From the NCBI GenBank assembly GCA_050747865.1, contig JBOGJI010000236.1:1-64000 (forward strand): a stretch of DNA of 64,000 bases, written 5' to 3'. Positions 35,374-46,299 of this stretch are shown in pieces (within the stretch, counting starts at the first letter, position 1; each line of letters opens with the position of its first letter). Source of the DNA: JBOGJI01 sp050747865 (lineage in GTDB: Bacteria > Acidobacteriota > Thermoanaerobaculia > Multivoradales > JAHEKO01). A program made the position numbers and the translations under genes. A model generated the notes under the pieces. That model searched no databases and was not told the origin of the DNA. It was given only the letters and a program-made list of their open reading frames with translations.

Positions 35374-37395
35374 CTACCGCTCGTTTCCGGTGTCTCTCTG
35401 GGGGAATCCCTCGATGCCGAACTCGGCGAGGACGGCGGCGGCCAGGTCCTGAAGATCGGTCACCTCACGCGACAGCTTGCGGTTGGCGAACAGGATGCCC
35501 GGCACGGTGACCGAGTCCATGTGATGGTGGCCGGTCCAGCCGCTGGTGTTGTTGGCCATCAACTCGGGGGACAGCTCACCGAGGCCGGATGCGTTGGCGT
35601 TGCCGTAGGTTCTGGCGTAGCCGATCACGGCGTCGGGGCCGACGTCCATGTATCCCCGGTCGTGGAAAGCCTTCTCGCTGATGAAGACTCGGCGAACGAC
35701 TCGCTGCCCGTTCTCCGGATCGACCACCTTCTCGAGCTTGGAGGCGATCTCCTCGAGCAGCGCCATCCTCTTCGATTCCGGCACCACGCCGTCCCGTTCG
35801 CGGCCCGCCAGGTTCACGTATAGGCCGTTGACGCCGATGCCGTAGGCGCGCGTACGCGACCAGTCGGCGTTGGCAAAGATCGTCGCGTTGCGCCCCGGGG
35901 CAGGCGGCTTGGAGAGCACCAGGTATCCCTCCTGCTCGAGCCAGGTGTTCAGGTTGAAAGCCCGGCGCCAGGGGGCGAAGCCGTGGTCCGACATGACGAT
36001 CACCGTGGCCTCCGGGCCGGCCTTCTCCAGCGTCTTGCCCACGATTGCGTCGGCCTCTTCATAGAGCTGCGGGATCACCCATGCGTACTTCGGATCGGCT
36101 TGCGGATCGTCGCCCGGGTACTCCGGATCCATCGATCCCCACAGGATGTGGCCCAACTGGTCCGTGTGGCCGAAGTAGTAGAAGAGCAGGCCCGAACGGA
36201 ACCGTTCGAGCACGGGATCGAGTTGCTCTTCGATCTCCTCGCGGGCGATCTTCGCCTGGGCGAGAAACTCGTCCACGCTGAGCGCGTCTTCCGTCAACCC
36301 CTTGGTGTCCTCTGGGAAGCCCTGGGTGTAGAAGCGGCCGGTCGCGTCCGCCAGCTCGGCAGCGAACTCCTCCGGCGTGGTGATCGGCATGATCGGCGCG
36401 TAGGGGTCGAGGTTGATGGGACTGACGTACAGCTCCACCTCGGGACGGACGCTCCTCAAGTAGAAGCGGGCCTGGCCGGCGAGCTTCTGCGTCGGGACCA
36501 TCTCGAACTCGACCGGCACCCAGTTCGACCACTCGTCGGTCGCGAGCAGCCGCTCCTCGTCGCCGACGCGCAGCAGCGCCGCCGGCTCTTCGGGGTCGAC
36601 GAAGAGCTGAAACTCGATCGTCAGGTCCTCGGGCTCCTCGAGGAACAGGTTCGGCGGGCCGTGCAGCTCACCGGTGGCGATGTCATCCCAGTAGTCGACC
36701 GGATAGAAGGCGCCGCCGCCCACCGTCCGTTCCTCGGAGAAGGGATCGGAGTTGTAGAACGAGAAGGTTCCGGCGGTGCCCACGATGTCCGGGGTGCCCA
36801 TGCCCGAGAGCTCGTGGTCGGCGGTGCCCGTCGGCGGGAAGTTGGCCGGGATGCGCATCACGGTGGTCGGGACCCCGCGCTCGCGCAGCAGCTCCCAGAA
36901 CGCCGTGCCGTGGCGCAGCAGCTCGACCTCGCCACCGCCCAGCGGGATTCGCCACTTGCCGAGGGTGAGCCCAGCGTCCGACCCCTCCGTACGGCTGGTC
37001 GACTCGTAGGGGATCCGGGTACTGGGGTCGCGGTGCACGAAGTCGAAGATGCCGTGACCGCCGGAGTCCATGCCGGTGATGAAGTCGGACCACGCCACCG
37101 GCGAAAGCGGCGGGATCGAGCTTCCCAGGGGCTGCGCCATGCCCTGCCGCGCCAAGCGCTGGAAGTTGGGCATGCGCCCTTCCGCCATCAGCTTCTGCAC
37201 CAGCTCCCAGTCCATCCCATCGAACCCCAGCACGACCACCCGCCGGCTGGACTCGGAAGACTCAGACGGCGCCCTCTGGCAGCCAATCGTCGCGATCAAC
37301 AAGAGACCGGCGACCACAGCCAGTGCGACTGGCGCCAATGCTGGGCGCGGTGCCCCGCCCCGGCCCGACCACGACACCGGATGTGCGCCGCTCAC
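35374..37395 (-). CDS. AlkP-superfamily phosphodiesterase-like lipoprotein
   Basis: The 673-aa protein has a signal with lipobox ending at Cys39 (IATIGC). The catalytic fold follows: VVVLGFDGMDW (metal), SIPPLSPVAWSDFITG (nucleophile region, Ser), YYFGHTDQLGHILW (DxxxH) and VIVMSDHGFAPWRR. These are type I phosphodiesterase/nucleotide pyrophosphatase (PF01663-like) features. GTG 37395 overlaps the upstream stop (GTGA). It is about 35-40% alike to its operon partner by eye over shared blocks (SPVAWS, LGKWRIPL, ADWSRTR), so they are paralogues. The substrate is unknown; a lipid-linked or surface polymer is possible. Confidence 0.88.
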   Translation of the reverse strand: MSGAHPVSWSGRGGAPRPALAPVALAVVAGLLLIATIGCQRAPSESSESSRRVVVLGFDGMDWELVQKLMAEGRMPNFQRLARQGMAQPLGSSIPPLSPVAWSDFITGMDSGGHGIFDFVHRDPSTRIPYESTSRTEGSDAGLTLGKWRIPLGGGEVELLRHGTAFWELLRERGVPTTVMRIPANFPPTGTADHELSGMGTPDIVGTAGTFSFYNSDPFSEERTVGGGAFYPVDYWDDIATGELHGPPNLFLEEPEDLTIEFQLFVDPEEPAALLRVGDEERLLATDEWSNWVPVEFEMVPTQKLAGQARFYLRSVRPEVELYVSPINLDPYAPIMPITTPEEFAAELADATGRFYTQGFPEDTKGLTEDALSVDEFLAQAKIAREEIEEQLDPVLERFRSGLLFYYFGHTDQLGHILWGSMDPEYPGDDPQADPKYAWVIPQLYEEADAIVGKTLEKAGPEATVIVMSDHGFAPWRRAFNLNTWLEQEGYLVLSKPPAPGRNATIFANADWSRTRAYGIGVNGLYVNLAGRERDGVVPESKRMALLEEIASKLEKVVDPENGQRVVRRVFISEKAFHDRGYMDVGPDAVIGYARTYGNANASGLGELSPELMANNTSGWTGHHHMDSVTVPGILFANRKLSREVTDLQDLAAAVLAEFGIEGFPQRDTGNER

Positions 37396-39575
37396 GCCGC
37401 CGCCGCCTTGCGCGCGTGGGCCCGCTTCTTGCCGCCAGTCTTGCTCTCGGCGAACGGATCCCCGTGGATCAGTGTCGTGCCTTCCATGTGAGCCGGCACC
37501 TTGACACCGAACAGCTCGAGCGCCGTCGGGGCGATGTCCATGAGGGACGGATTCTCGACGCTGAGCGGCACGTTCGAGAACAGGACGCCCGGCACGATGC
37601 GCGGATCCACGCCGTGGTCGCCGCTCCACGCCTTGGTGTTGTCCTCGAACACCGGTCCCGACACCATGCCCGAGGCGCAGTCCCAGGAGATGCGGTAGCC
37701 GTGGTTGTAGCCGACCACGAAGTCGGGGCCGTGGGCCAGGTAGGGGCCCTTGTAGAGCTTGGCCGAGTCGAAGACCTCGTTGATGCCGGTCTCGCCGGTC
37801 TCGGCGTCGACGAGCCCGGAGAGCTTGCGGCAGATCTCGTCCTTGAGCTGCTGCGCCTCGCCGCCCGGCTCGACGATGCCCTCCGCCTCCCGCCCCTTGA
37901 GGTTCAAGAACATCCCCGTCAGCCCCACGGCGTAGACCCGCGTGCGCGACCAGTCGACGTCGCGTAGCCACTCGGAGCTGCCGTCGGTGCCCGGCTTCAA
38001 GGCCAGATAGCCGTTGTCGAGCAGCCACTTGTTCAAGTTGATGCCGCGGCGGAAGGAGGTGAAACCGTGATCGGAGAGGACGATCAGCACGTCGCCCTTG
38101 CCGAGGCGGCCCATGGCCCGCCCGACCAGGGCGTCGTTGCGCCGATACAGCTCCTCGATGGCGTCGCGGTGCTCCGCATTTTCAAGGCCGCGGGCGGCCG
38201 GGTGCCCGTCCTCGAGATAGCGCCAGAACATGTGCTGGATGCGGTCGGTGGCGTCGAACACGCACACCAGGCAGCCCTTGCGCAGCCGGTCCCAGGCGCC
38301 GAAGAACATCTCCTGCCGCTCGCGGTCGATGTCCCAGGTCTGCTCCAGGAAGGTCCCGTCGTCGACCACCCGCTCATTGAGCGCCCAGGTGTCCTCGGCC
38401 AGCCCGAGGGTGCTGTAGGGGCCGACGAGCTTGGCCAGGTAGGTGGCGTAGTAGCCGGGATGCGAGATCGGCATGGCGGGCTTTTCGGGATCGAACGACA
38501 GCGGCGTCACATACAGCGAGACGTGCTCGCCCGCCTCGGTGAGCTCGATCCGCGCCAGCCCCTTGACCTGGATGCCCGGCGCCGCCGGAAAGGAGAGCTT
38601 GACCCAGGGCGAGAGCTTGCCCCTCGTCAGCTCGACCCGCTCGCCGTCCGCCTCCAGGGTCCCCGTGCCGGCGGCGTGGTCGACCCGCAGGGTGAACGGC
38701 AGCTCCATCTCGGGCGCGCCGTCGCGGAACAGGTTCTCCGGCCCCTTGAGGGTACCCTGGAAGGTTCCGTTGCCATCGGCGGAGGTCAGCGGCAGGCGGA
38801 TCCCGCCCTCCTTGAAGTCACGTCCGGAGGTGGCGTCCGCGGGCCGGGTGGTGAAGTACTGGAACGTCCCCTGGGTCCCCAGCAGGTCGGGCGCCGCCAT
38901 CGCCGACAGCTCGGCGCCGTAGAAGCGGTCGGGCGGAAACGTGATCGGCACCCGCAGCACCGTGGACCAGATGCGCGCCTCCCCGAGCAGGCTCCAGAAC
39001 GGCTTGGACTTGCGCAGCAGCCGCAACTCGGGCTTGTGCAGGGGTATGCGCCACTTGCCGAGCTTCAAGAACCGCTTCACCGTGCCGATCTCGGTGGAGG
39101 AGAGCAGCGGCAGATAGGTCCTCAGGTCGCGGTTCAGGAAGTCGAAGATGTTGTGTTTGGCGGGGCTGACGCCGGTGGCGAACGACGACCAGGCGACCGG
39201 CGAGATCGAAGGGTAGGTCGTGGCCAGCCGGTGATAGCAGCCCTCCTCGGCAAGCCTGGCGAAGCTCGGGAGCTTACCCTCCTTCATGAAGCGATCGGTG
39301 AGCCGCGGGTCCTGGCCGTCGAGCCCGAGCACGATGAGCCGCCGGATCTTCGGCTTGGCGCGCCCGCGGTAGCGGAACGCCCGCCACAGCGCGCGGAACG
39401 GCCAGAGCAGCAGGGCGAAGACGGCGATCAGGACGGTGACGAAGACGACCGCGAAGGAGGAGAGCAGGGCGAACCCCGCTCCCGGGCCGATGTACGCAGC
39501 CGCGGGCGCCGCGGCACCGGCCAGCGCCAGCAACGCCATCGCGTTGCGGCGGCCGGATCGAGCGGGGGTAAACAT
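37392..39575 (-). CDS. AlkP-superfamily phosphodiesterase-like membrane protein
   Basis: The 727-aa protein has a signal peptide, then GPGAGFALLSSFAVVFVTVLIAVFALLL, a membrane anchor, and a basic segment before the catalytic domain. Motifs are LIVLGLDGQDPRL, SISPVAWSSFATG, CVFDATDRIQHMFWRY, and VLIVLSDHGFTSFRRGINLNKWL. It is the first gene of the operon. The tail is KKRAHARKAAA, strongly basic. A TACGGT box lies 13 bases before ATG 39575. Because its partner is a lipoprotein, the two may sit on opposite faces or membranes. The function is not known. Confidence 0.88.
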   Translation of the reverse strand: MFTPARSGRRNAMALLALAGAAAPAAAYIGPGAGFALLSSFAVVFVTVLIAVFALLLWPFRALWRAFRYRGRAKPKIRRLIVLGLDGQDPRLTDRFMKEGKLPSFARLAEEGCYHRLATTYPSISPVAWSSFATGVSPAKHNIFDFLNRDLRTYLPLLSSTEIGTVKRFLKLGKWRIPLHKPELRLLRKSKPFWSLLGEARIWSTVLRVPITFPPDRFYGAELSAMAAPDLLGTQGTFQYFTTRPADATSGRDFKEGGIRLPLTSADGNGTFQGTLKGPENLFRDGAPEMELPFTLRVDHAAGTGTLEADGERVELTRGKLSPWVKLSFPAAPGIQVKGLARIELTEAGEHVSLYVTPLSFDPEKPAMPISHPGYYATYLAKLVGPYSTLGLAEDTWALNERVVDDGTFLEQTWDIDRERQEMFFGAWDRLRKGCLVCVFDATDRIQHMFWRYLEDGHPAARGLENAEHRDAIEELYRRNDALVGRAMGRLGKGDVLIVLSDHGFTSFRRGINLNKWLLDNGYLALKPGTDGSSEWLRDVDWSRTRVYAVGLTGMFLNLKGREAEGIVEPGGEAQQLKDEICRKLSGLVDAETGETGINEVFDSAKLYKGPYLAHGPDFVVGYNHGYRISWDCASGMVSGPVFEDNTKAWSGDHGVDPRIVPGVLFSNVPLSVENPSLMDIAPTALELFGVKVPAHMEGTTLIHGDPFAESKTGGKKRAHARKAAAA

Positions 39576-39713
39576 CGGTTGGCGCAGGACCGTACCGTCG
39601 GGATCGATTTCGGTTGGGAGTGGGTCCGCCGTCGCCTGACGAGGGAGCCGTCCGAGTCACTCGCTGCCCGTGAGACCGGTGCCCGGGCGTTTGGATGGTA
39701 TAGGGTTTGCCGG

Positions 39714-40331
39714 GTGAGCGCAATCCGACGCCTCTGGTGGCGCGGCCTCTACGGGCCTCCGATCGTGGTCGTCTCCGGCCTGCCCCGCTCCGGCACCTCC
39801 ATGGCCATGCGCATGCTCAAGGCGGGCGGGATCCCGACGGTCGAGGACGGTCAGCGCGGCGCCGACATCGACAATCCCCTGGGATACTTCGAGCACGAGC
39901 GGGTCATGCGCCTGGCGGAGGAGACCGACCGGGCGTGGCTCAAGCGAGCGCGCGGCAAGGCGGTCAAGATCATCTCCTACCTCTTGAAGGAGCTGCCGCG
40001 GCACAACAACTACCGGGTCATCCTGCTGGAGCGCGAGATCGGGGAGGTCCTGGCCTCCCAGGCCAAGATGCTCGAGCGCCGCGGCGAAGTCAACCCGGTA
40101 GACGACGACAAGATGGCGGCGAACTACGAGTCGCTGGTCTGGCGCGTGAACTACCTGCTCAAGCGCTCACCGCACCTCGAGACCCTGCGGCTGCGCTACG
40201 CGGACGTCGTCGCCGATCCCCACGGCGAGGCCCGTCGCATCAATGACTTCCTGGGAGGCGGCCTGGACGTAGCGGCGATGGCCGCCGTCGTCGATCCCAA
40301 CCTCTACCGCAACCGCGCCGAATCCGCCTGA
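39714..40331 (+). CDS. Sulfotransferase-family protein
   Basis: The 205-aa protein has the PAPS loop VVVSGLPRSGTSMAMRML (residues ~16-33) and a RVILLEREIGEVLASQAKML segment that fits the 3'-phosphate site. It is short for the family, without a long acceptor region. GTG 39714 follows TAGGGT by seven bases, implying a leaderless transcript, and no ribosome site is seen. It diverges from the AlkP operon. It is a third sulfotransferase-like gene in the window; the acceptor is unknown. Confidence 0.85.
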   Translation: MSAIRRLWWRGLYGPPIVVVSGLPRSGTSMAMRMLKAGGIPTVEDGQRGADIDNPLGYFEHERVMRLAEETDRAWLKRARGKAVKIISYLLKELPRHNNYRVILLEREIGEVLASQAKMLERRGEVNPVDDDKMAANYESLVWRVNYLLKRSPHLETLRLRYADVVADPHGEARRINDFLGGGLDVAAMAAVVDPNLYRNRAESA

Positions 40332-40345
40332 TCCGGCTCGTCCCG

Positions 40346-40870
40346 CTAATGACCGTGGCGGCGGCTCATCCGTAGCTGGCCGCGGATCTCGCCGCCGGGG
40401 AACAGGTCGGTGTGGACATTCACGTAGACGACCCCGTCTTCGATCGCCTCGCGGATCTCCTCCCACTCACCCGCATCGATCCCCTGACTGTCTGGGCCAA
40501 TGACGTCGGCGGCCGTCAGCGTGCCGCTGATCGTCGCCGGGGCGGGCGGGCAGGCCTGCGTGCCCGGGGGGCCGTTGCCGAGGTTGGTGCACAGGAAGAT
40601 CGAGATGCCGCCGTTGACGCTGCGCTGCCCGAGGTGCAGGTGCGACTGGGCGACCATCCCCTGGAGATCGGCGTAGCTCAGCTCGTACGTCAACTCCTCG
40701 CGGTCGACGCTGAACGTGGCCGCGAAGACGCCCTGTCCGTTGGTGGAGAGCGCCGGAACCTCCTCCGTGGGCGCCAGGCGGGCGCGAACGTTGCGGCCTG
40801 CCGCCGTGGCGTCGGTGGCCAGGAACACCGCGATGAGAGAGATAGGGATCACGACAAAGAGCTTCCGCAT
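40346..40870 (-). CDS. Secreted CHRD-domain protein
   Basis: The 174-aa protein has a signal peptide (MRKLFVVIPISLIAVFLATDATA) and a single CHRD domain: LAPTEEVPALSTNGQGVFAATFSVD, then QSHLHLGQRSVNGGISIFLC and VHTDLFPGGEIRGQL. CHRD domains occur in chordin and in many bacterial secreted proteins, with unproven roles. Two Cys could form a disulfide. It has an exceptionally strong ribosome site (40871-40882). It converges with the sulfotransferase gene, 14 bases away. Confidence 0.92.
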   Translation of the reverse strand: MRKLFVVIPISLIAVFLATDATAAGRNVRARLAPTEEVPALSTNGQGVFAATFSVDREELTYELSYADLQGMVAQSHLHLGQRSVNGGISIFLCTNLGNGPPGTQACPPAPATISGTLTAADVIGPDSQGIDAGEWEEIREAIEDGVVYVNVHTDLFPGGEIRGQLRMSRRHGH

Positions 40871-40882
40871 GGATCACCTCCT
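40871..40882 (-). promoter_or_regulatory. Near-maximal Shine-Dalgarno for the CHRD gene
   Basis: The minus strand reads AGGAGGTGATCC directly before the ATG, complementary over all 12 bases to the common 16S rRNA 3' end. Few other genes here have more than six or seven bases. Confidence 0.85.
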
Positions 40883-41002
40883 GGATCGGGCCGCCTACAG
40901 GCGGTGAGGGCACCCCACCGGCAACCGCGGCGGACGCCATGGTCGACACCCCGTGTGTCGCGACAGGCGGCGATCCGGTTCATCCGACGATAGGGTTGGG
41001 CC

Positions 41003-42028
41003 GTGCTGGTCGCCGATTTCGACTACCACCTGCCACCGGAACGCGTCGCCCAGGATCCCGCGCCGCGCGGCAGCAGCCGTCTGCTGGTCCTCGATGCGGA
41101 GGGAGAGCGCCGCCACCGGCGCGTCGACGACCTGCCCGAGCTGCTCTCGCCCGGCGACCTGCTGGTGGTCAACGATACGCGCGTCATCCCGGCGCGCCTG
41201 TTCGCGCGCCGCGAACCCGGCGGCGGCAGGGTGGAGCTGCTCCTCGCCGAGCAGGTGGCGGAACGGGAGTGGACCTGCTTGCTCAAGCCGGGGCGCAAGG
41301 CGAAGCCGGGCACCTGGTTGCGGCTGGACCGGGAGCTCGAGGCGGAGGTGACGGCACGCGGCGACGACGGGCGCCACACCGTGCGTTTCTCGCGCGCCAT
41401 CGAGCCGTTCCTGGATCGCCTCGGCCACGTGCCCCTGCCGCCGTACATCCGCCGGCCCGACCGCCCCGAGGACCGCGAGCGCTATCAGACGGTCTTCGCC
41501 CGCCATGCCGGCGCCATCGCGGCGCCGACCGCCGGTCTGCACTTCACCGACGAGCTGCTGGGCCGCCTGCGCGACCGCGGCATCGAACAGGCCAGCGTGA
41601 CTCTTCACGTAGGTCTCGGCACCTTCAAGCCGGTCACCGCCGAGCTGGTCCACGAGCACCGCATGGATGAGGAGCGTTACCTCCTGCCCGAGGCCACCGT
41701 GGAAGCAATCGCGCGGACCGGCGAACGCGGCGGCGAGGTCGTGGCCGTCGGCACCACGGTGGTGCGCACCCTGGAGGGCGTGGCGGCGCGGCACGATGGC
41801 CGCCTGGTCGCGGGCAGCGGCCGCACCGACCTGTTCATCTACCCCGGCTACCACGTCCAGGTGGTCGACCGCCTATTGACCAACTTCCACCTCCCGCGCT
41901 CCACCCTGCTGATGCTGGTCTGCGCCCTGGCCGGCCGCGACCCCATCCTGGTCGCCTATGACGAGGCGATCCGCCAGGGCTACCGCTTCTACTCCTACGG
42001 CGACGCCATGCTGGCTCGCCGTCAGTAG
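41003..42028 (+). CDS. queA: S-adenosylmethionine:tRNA ribosyltransferase-isomerase
   Basis: QueA (341 aa) transfers and isomerises the ribose of SAM onto 7-aminomethyl-deazaguanine in tRNA, making epoxyqueuosine. Family motifs are present: FDYHLPPERVAQDPAPRGSSRLLVL, LLVVNDTRVIPARLF, GRAFxxYxR-type YQTVFARHAGAIAAPTAGLHFT, and LLTNFHLPRSTLLMLVCALAG. GTG 41003 lies six bases after TAGGGT and lacks a ribosome site. No tgt gene follows, so queuosine genes are split. Confidence 0.96.
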   Translation: MLVADFDYHLPPERVAQDPAPRGSSRLLVLDAEGERRHRRVDDLPELLSPGDLLVVNDTRVIPARLFARREPGGGRVELLLAEQVAEREWTCLLKPGRKAKPGTWLRLDRELEAEVTARGDDGRHTVRFSRAIEPFLDRLGHVPLPPYIRRPDRPEDRERYQTVFARHAGAIAAPTAGLHFTDELLGRLRDRGIEQASVTLHVGLGTFKPVTAELVHEHRMDEERYLLPEATVEAIARTGERGGEVVAVGTTVVRTLEGVAARHDGRLVAGSGRTDLFIYPGYHVQVVDRLLTNFHLPRSTLLMLVCALAGRDPILVAYDEAIRQGYRFYSYGDAMLARRQ

Positions 42029-42030
42029 TA

Positions 42031-42115
42031 GGGATCAGGGGTCAGGGTCGGAAGGCAAGACTGTCACAATGATCTGGCCCCTGACCCCTCGCCCCCGACC
42101 CCTGGGTGGGCGGGG
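42031..42115. repeat. GGGGTCAGG-rich intergenic repeat, left partner
   Basis: GGGATCAGGGGTCAGG at 42031-42046 is the perfect inverted copy of 44588-44603, so the pair brackets the PBP gene. The rest of the stretch holds more forward and reverse copies of the CCTGACCCC unit (42083-42095, 42106-42119), like a REP element. Confidence 0.7.
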
Positions 42116-44554
42116 TCAGTAGGTGTCGTCGGGTGCGTCGCTGCCAAAGACCCGCTTGAGCCAGCGCCGGAACGGATGCCGCTTCTGCCCCTCCTCCGGC
42201 TGCATTCCCGGCTCCGCGTCGATCGTCTCGCCGTCGCCCCCGACCCGCTGCGGCTGCAGCACCCGGTTGAACCAGCCGCCGTGGAGGTGGCAGACGTAGG
42301 AGGGCACGGTTCCCTCGAGGAAGACCTCGGCCTGCACCTGCGGGCAGGCGTCGGTCGCCAGCCCGCCGCTCAAGGGATCGATCAGCGCGGTCGCCACGCC
42401 GGCGGGCTGCGCGAACTCCCGGTAGCCGCCCACCGGCCGCACCGCGTGCATGAAACGCGTCCAGATCGGCAACCCGGCCCGCGCCCCCGACATGCGGGTC
42501 GGCGAGTTGTCGTCGTAGCCGACCCAGACGACCGCCACCCGGTCCGGCGTGTAGCCGGCGAACCAGTTGTCCCGCCGGTCGTTGCTGGTGCCGGTCTTGC
42601 CGGCCAGCGGCCCAGTCAGGCCCATGCGCCGGGCCTCCGCTCCCGTCCCGCGATCGATGACGTCCTGTAGCAGCGCCGTGACCACATAGGTGGCCGCCGG
42701 CGAGACCGCGCGCTCGGGCGACCGCGGCGGCCGGCCGGCGACGCCTTGACCGTTGCCGTCGACCATGCCGCGCAGGCCGTGGAGCTCCGGTCTCAAGCCC
42801 CCGGCGGCGAGCGTGGCGTAGGCGGTCGCCATCTCGATCGGCGTGACCTCGAAGGCTCCGAGGGCGAGCGCCGGAACCGCCTGCAGCTCGCCTTCGACTC
42901 CCAGCCGCTGTGCCGTGTCCACGATCCCGGAGAGTCCGGTCTGCAGCGCCATCCTGGCGGTAGCGACGTTGTAGCTCTGCACCACGGCGCGGCGCGCCGT
43001 CACCCAGCCGTGGAACTTGCTGTCGTAGTTGCCGGGCGACCAGTTCCCACTGGTCAGCTGGACCGTGAGCGGCGAGTCCTCGATCAAGGTCGCCGGCGTG
43101 GCCTGCCGGCGCTCGAACGCGGTCAGGTAGACGATAGGCTTGAAGGCGCTGCCGGCCTGGCGGCGGGCCTGCCCCACGCGGTCGAACTGGCTGCGGGCGA
43201 AGTCCCTGCCGCCGACGTAGGCCAGGATCTCGCCGCTGCGCGGATCCGCCGACACCAGGGCGGCCTCTAGCGGCACGGCGGTCTCGCGCCCCTTCTCCCA
43301 ACCGTTCTCCAGCGCCTCGACTCCCCAGGCCACCGCCTCCTCCGCCGCCTGCTGATCCGCCGGCGACAGCGTCGTCAGCAGGCTATAGCCCCCCGCGGCG
43401 TGGGGATCCACGCCGAACCGATCCATCGCCTCCCGGCGAACGGCCTCGGCGAAGAAGGGCGCGCGCCGCTGCAAGGGGCTGGGGCTGACGGTGTCGACCG
43501 GCTCATGTTTCGCCGCCTCGGCGCGCTCCGCGTCCAGCCACTCGAGCTCCACCATGCGGTCGAGCACCCAATCGCGGCGCTCTTGGGCGCGCTCCGGGTG
43601 GAAGGCCGGATCGTAGTCTCCGGGGGCGCGGATCAGGGCGGCGAGCAGAGCTGCCTGGCCTAGTGTCAGCTCCCGCGGCGTGCGCTGGAAGTAGGCGCGG
43701 GCGGCCGAGCCTACGCCCATGACGTTGACGCCCGCGCGCTGGCCCCAGTAGATCTCGTTGACGTAGGCCTGCAGGATCGCGTCCTTGCCGTAACGCAGCT
43801 CGACCAGGCTCGCGAGGACAGCCTCGCGGAGCTTGCGGGAGAGCGTCCGCTCGTGCGTCAGGTAGAGGTTCTTGACCAGTTGCTGGGTCAACGTCGAGCC
43901 GCCCTGGCGGATCTCGCCGCCGCGCAGGTTCACCCACGCGGCGCGCAGGATGCCGCGCGCCGACAGCCCGCCGTGTTGGTAGAAGCGGGCGTCCTCCGCC
44001 GCCATCACCGCCGCGATCAGCTCCTCCGGGATCTGCTCCACCGGCACCGGCCAGCGGTCGAGCCGATCGGGGCCGTAATAGGCGGTGAGCAACGGCGGCT
44101 CGAGCAAGACGTCCTCCACGGGACGGCCGTCGCGGTACAGCGAATGGACACGCCCGCCGGAGACGACGACGCCGAGCAGACCTTCCGGCAGCAGGCCGCC
44201 GGGGCCGGGGAAGCTGCGCAGATGCGCCAGCAGCCTCGCCCCCTCCAGGTGATATTCGCCGAGCTTCGGGCTTCGGGACCCGGTCGCCCGGTACCCGACC
44301 CGCGCCAGCTCCGACTCCAGCCGCTCCACGGATACCGGCATCCCCCGCGTCAGCCGCATGGAGGCGCCATAGAGCCGCGACGGCTGTGGGCCGACCTCCG
44401 GCCCCAGCTGCGCCGAGAGCCGCCAGTACGGCGCGAACAGCCACAGCCCGCCCGCCACGACGACACCCAACGCGATCGCCAGGACAAAGGCCAGTGAGCG
44501 CGGCTTCAGGCGACGCGCACGTCCCCGTGAGCGCCCACGACGCCGAATCATCAT
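42116..44554 (-). CDS. Bifunctional penicillin-binding protein (class A, PBP1B-like)
   Basis: The 812-aa enzyme polymerises and cross-links peptidoglycan. A basic cytoplasmic tail and membrane helix (LAFVLAIALGVVVAGGLWLF) are followed by a UB2H-like region, the GT51 domain with EDARFYQHGG and RQGGSTLTQQLVKN, and the transpeptidase with SAFKP (SxxK), SYN and KTGTSN. A C-terminal extension with a Cys pair (CPQV, YVCH) ends the protein. ATG 44554 lies nine bases after TAACAT. It diverges from the ABC-F gene. Confidence 0.95.
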   Translation of the reverse strand: MMIRRRGRSRGRARRLKPRSLAFVLAIALGVVVAGGLWLFAPYWRLSAQLGPEVGPQPSRLYGASMRLTRGMPVSVERLESELARVGYRATGSRSPKLGEYHLEGARLLAHLRSFPGPGGLLPEGLLGVVVSGGRVHSLYRDGRPVEDVLLEPPLLTAYYGPDRLDRWPVPVEQIPEELIAAVMAAEDARFYQHGGLSARGILRAAWVNLRGGEIRQGGSTLTQQLVKNLYLTHERTLSRKLREAVLASLVELRYGKDAILQAYVNEIYWGQRAGVNVMGVGSAARAYFQRTPRELTLGQAALLAALIRAPGDYDPAFHPERAQERRDWVLDRMVELEWLDAERAEAAKHEPVDTVSPSPLQRRAPFFAEAVRREAMDRFGVDPHAAGGYSLLTTLSPADQQAAEEAVAWGVEALENGWEKGRETAVPLEAALVSADPRSGEILAYVGGRDFARSQFDRVGQARRQAGSAFKPIVYLTAFERRQATPATLIEDSPLTVQLTSGNWSPGNYDSKFHGWVTARRAVVQSYNVATARMALQTGLSGIVDTAQRLGVEGELQAVPALALGAFEVTPIEMATAYATLAAGGLRPELHGLRGMVDGNGQGVAGRPPRSPERAVSPAATYVVTALLQDVIDRGTGAEARRMGLTGPLAGKTGTSNDRRDNWFAGYTPDRVAVVWVGYDDNSPTRMSGARAGLPIWTRFMHAVRPVGGYREFAQPAGVATALIDPLSGGLATDACPQVQAEVFLEGTVPSYVCHLHGGWFNRVLQPQRVGGDGETIDAEPGMQPEEGQKRHPFRRWLKRVFGSDAPDDTY

Positions 44555-44587
44555 GACGACCCCATGTTACGCAACAAGTACGCCAGT

Positions 44588-44603
44588 CCTGACCCCTGAT
44601 CCC
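44588..44603. repeat. GGGGTCAGG repeat, right partner
   Basis: CCTGACCCCTGATCCC is the perfect inverted copy of 42031-42046, on the other side of the PBP gene. Confidence 0.75.
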
Positions 44604-44605
44604 TC

Positions 44606-44637
44606 ATCCGGACCGCACGTGGTAACGTGCGGTCCGG

Positions 44638-44639
<2 letters not shown>
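44606..44639. promoter_or_regulatory. Perfect 15-bp inverted repeat including the ABC-F start codon
   Basis: ATCCGGACCGCACGT, a GGTA loop and ACGTGCGGTCCGGAT form a perfect palindrome whose right end contains the first bases of the ATG. The TAACGT box (44623-44628) lies in it, so it could bind a repressor; if transcribed from further upstream it would hide the start codon. Confidence 0.75.
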
Positions 44640-46296
<1,657 letters not shown>

Positions 46297-46299
46297 GTT

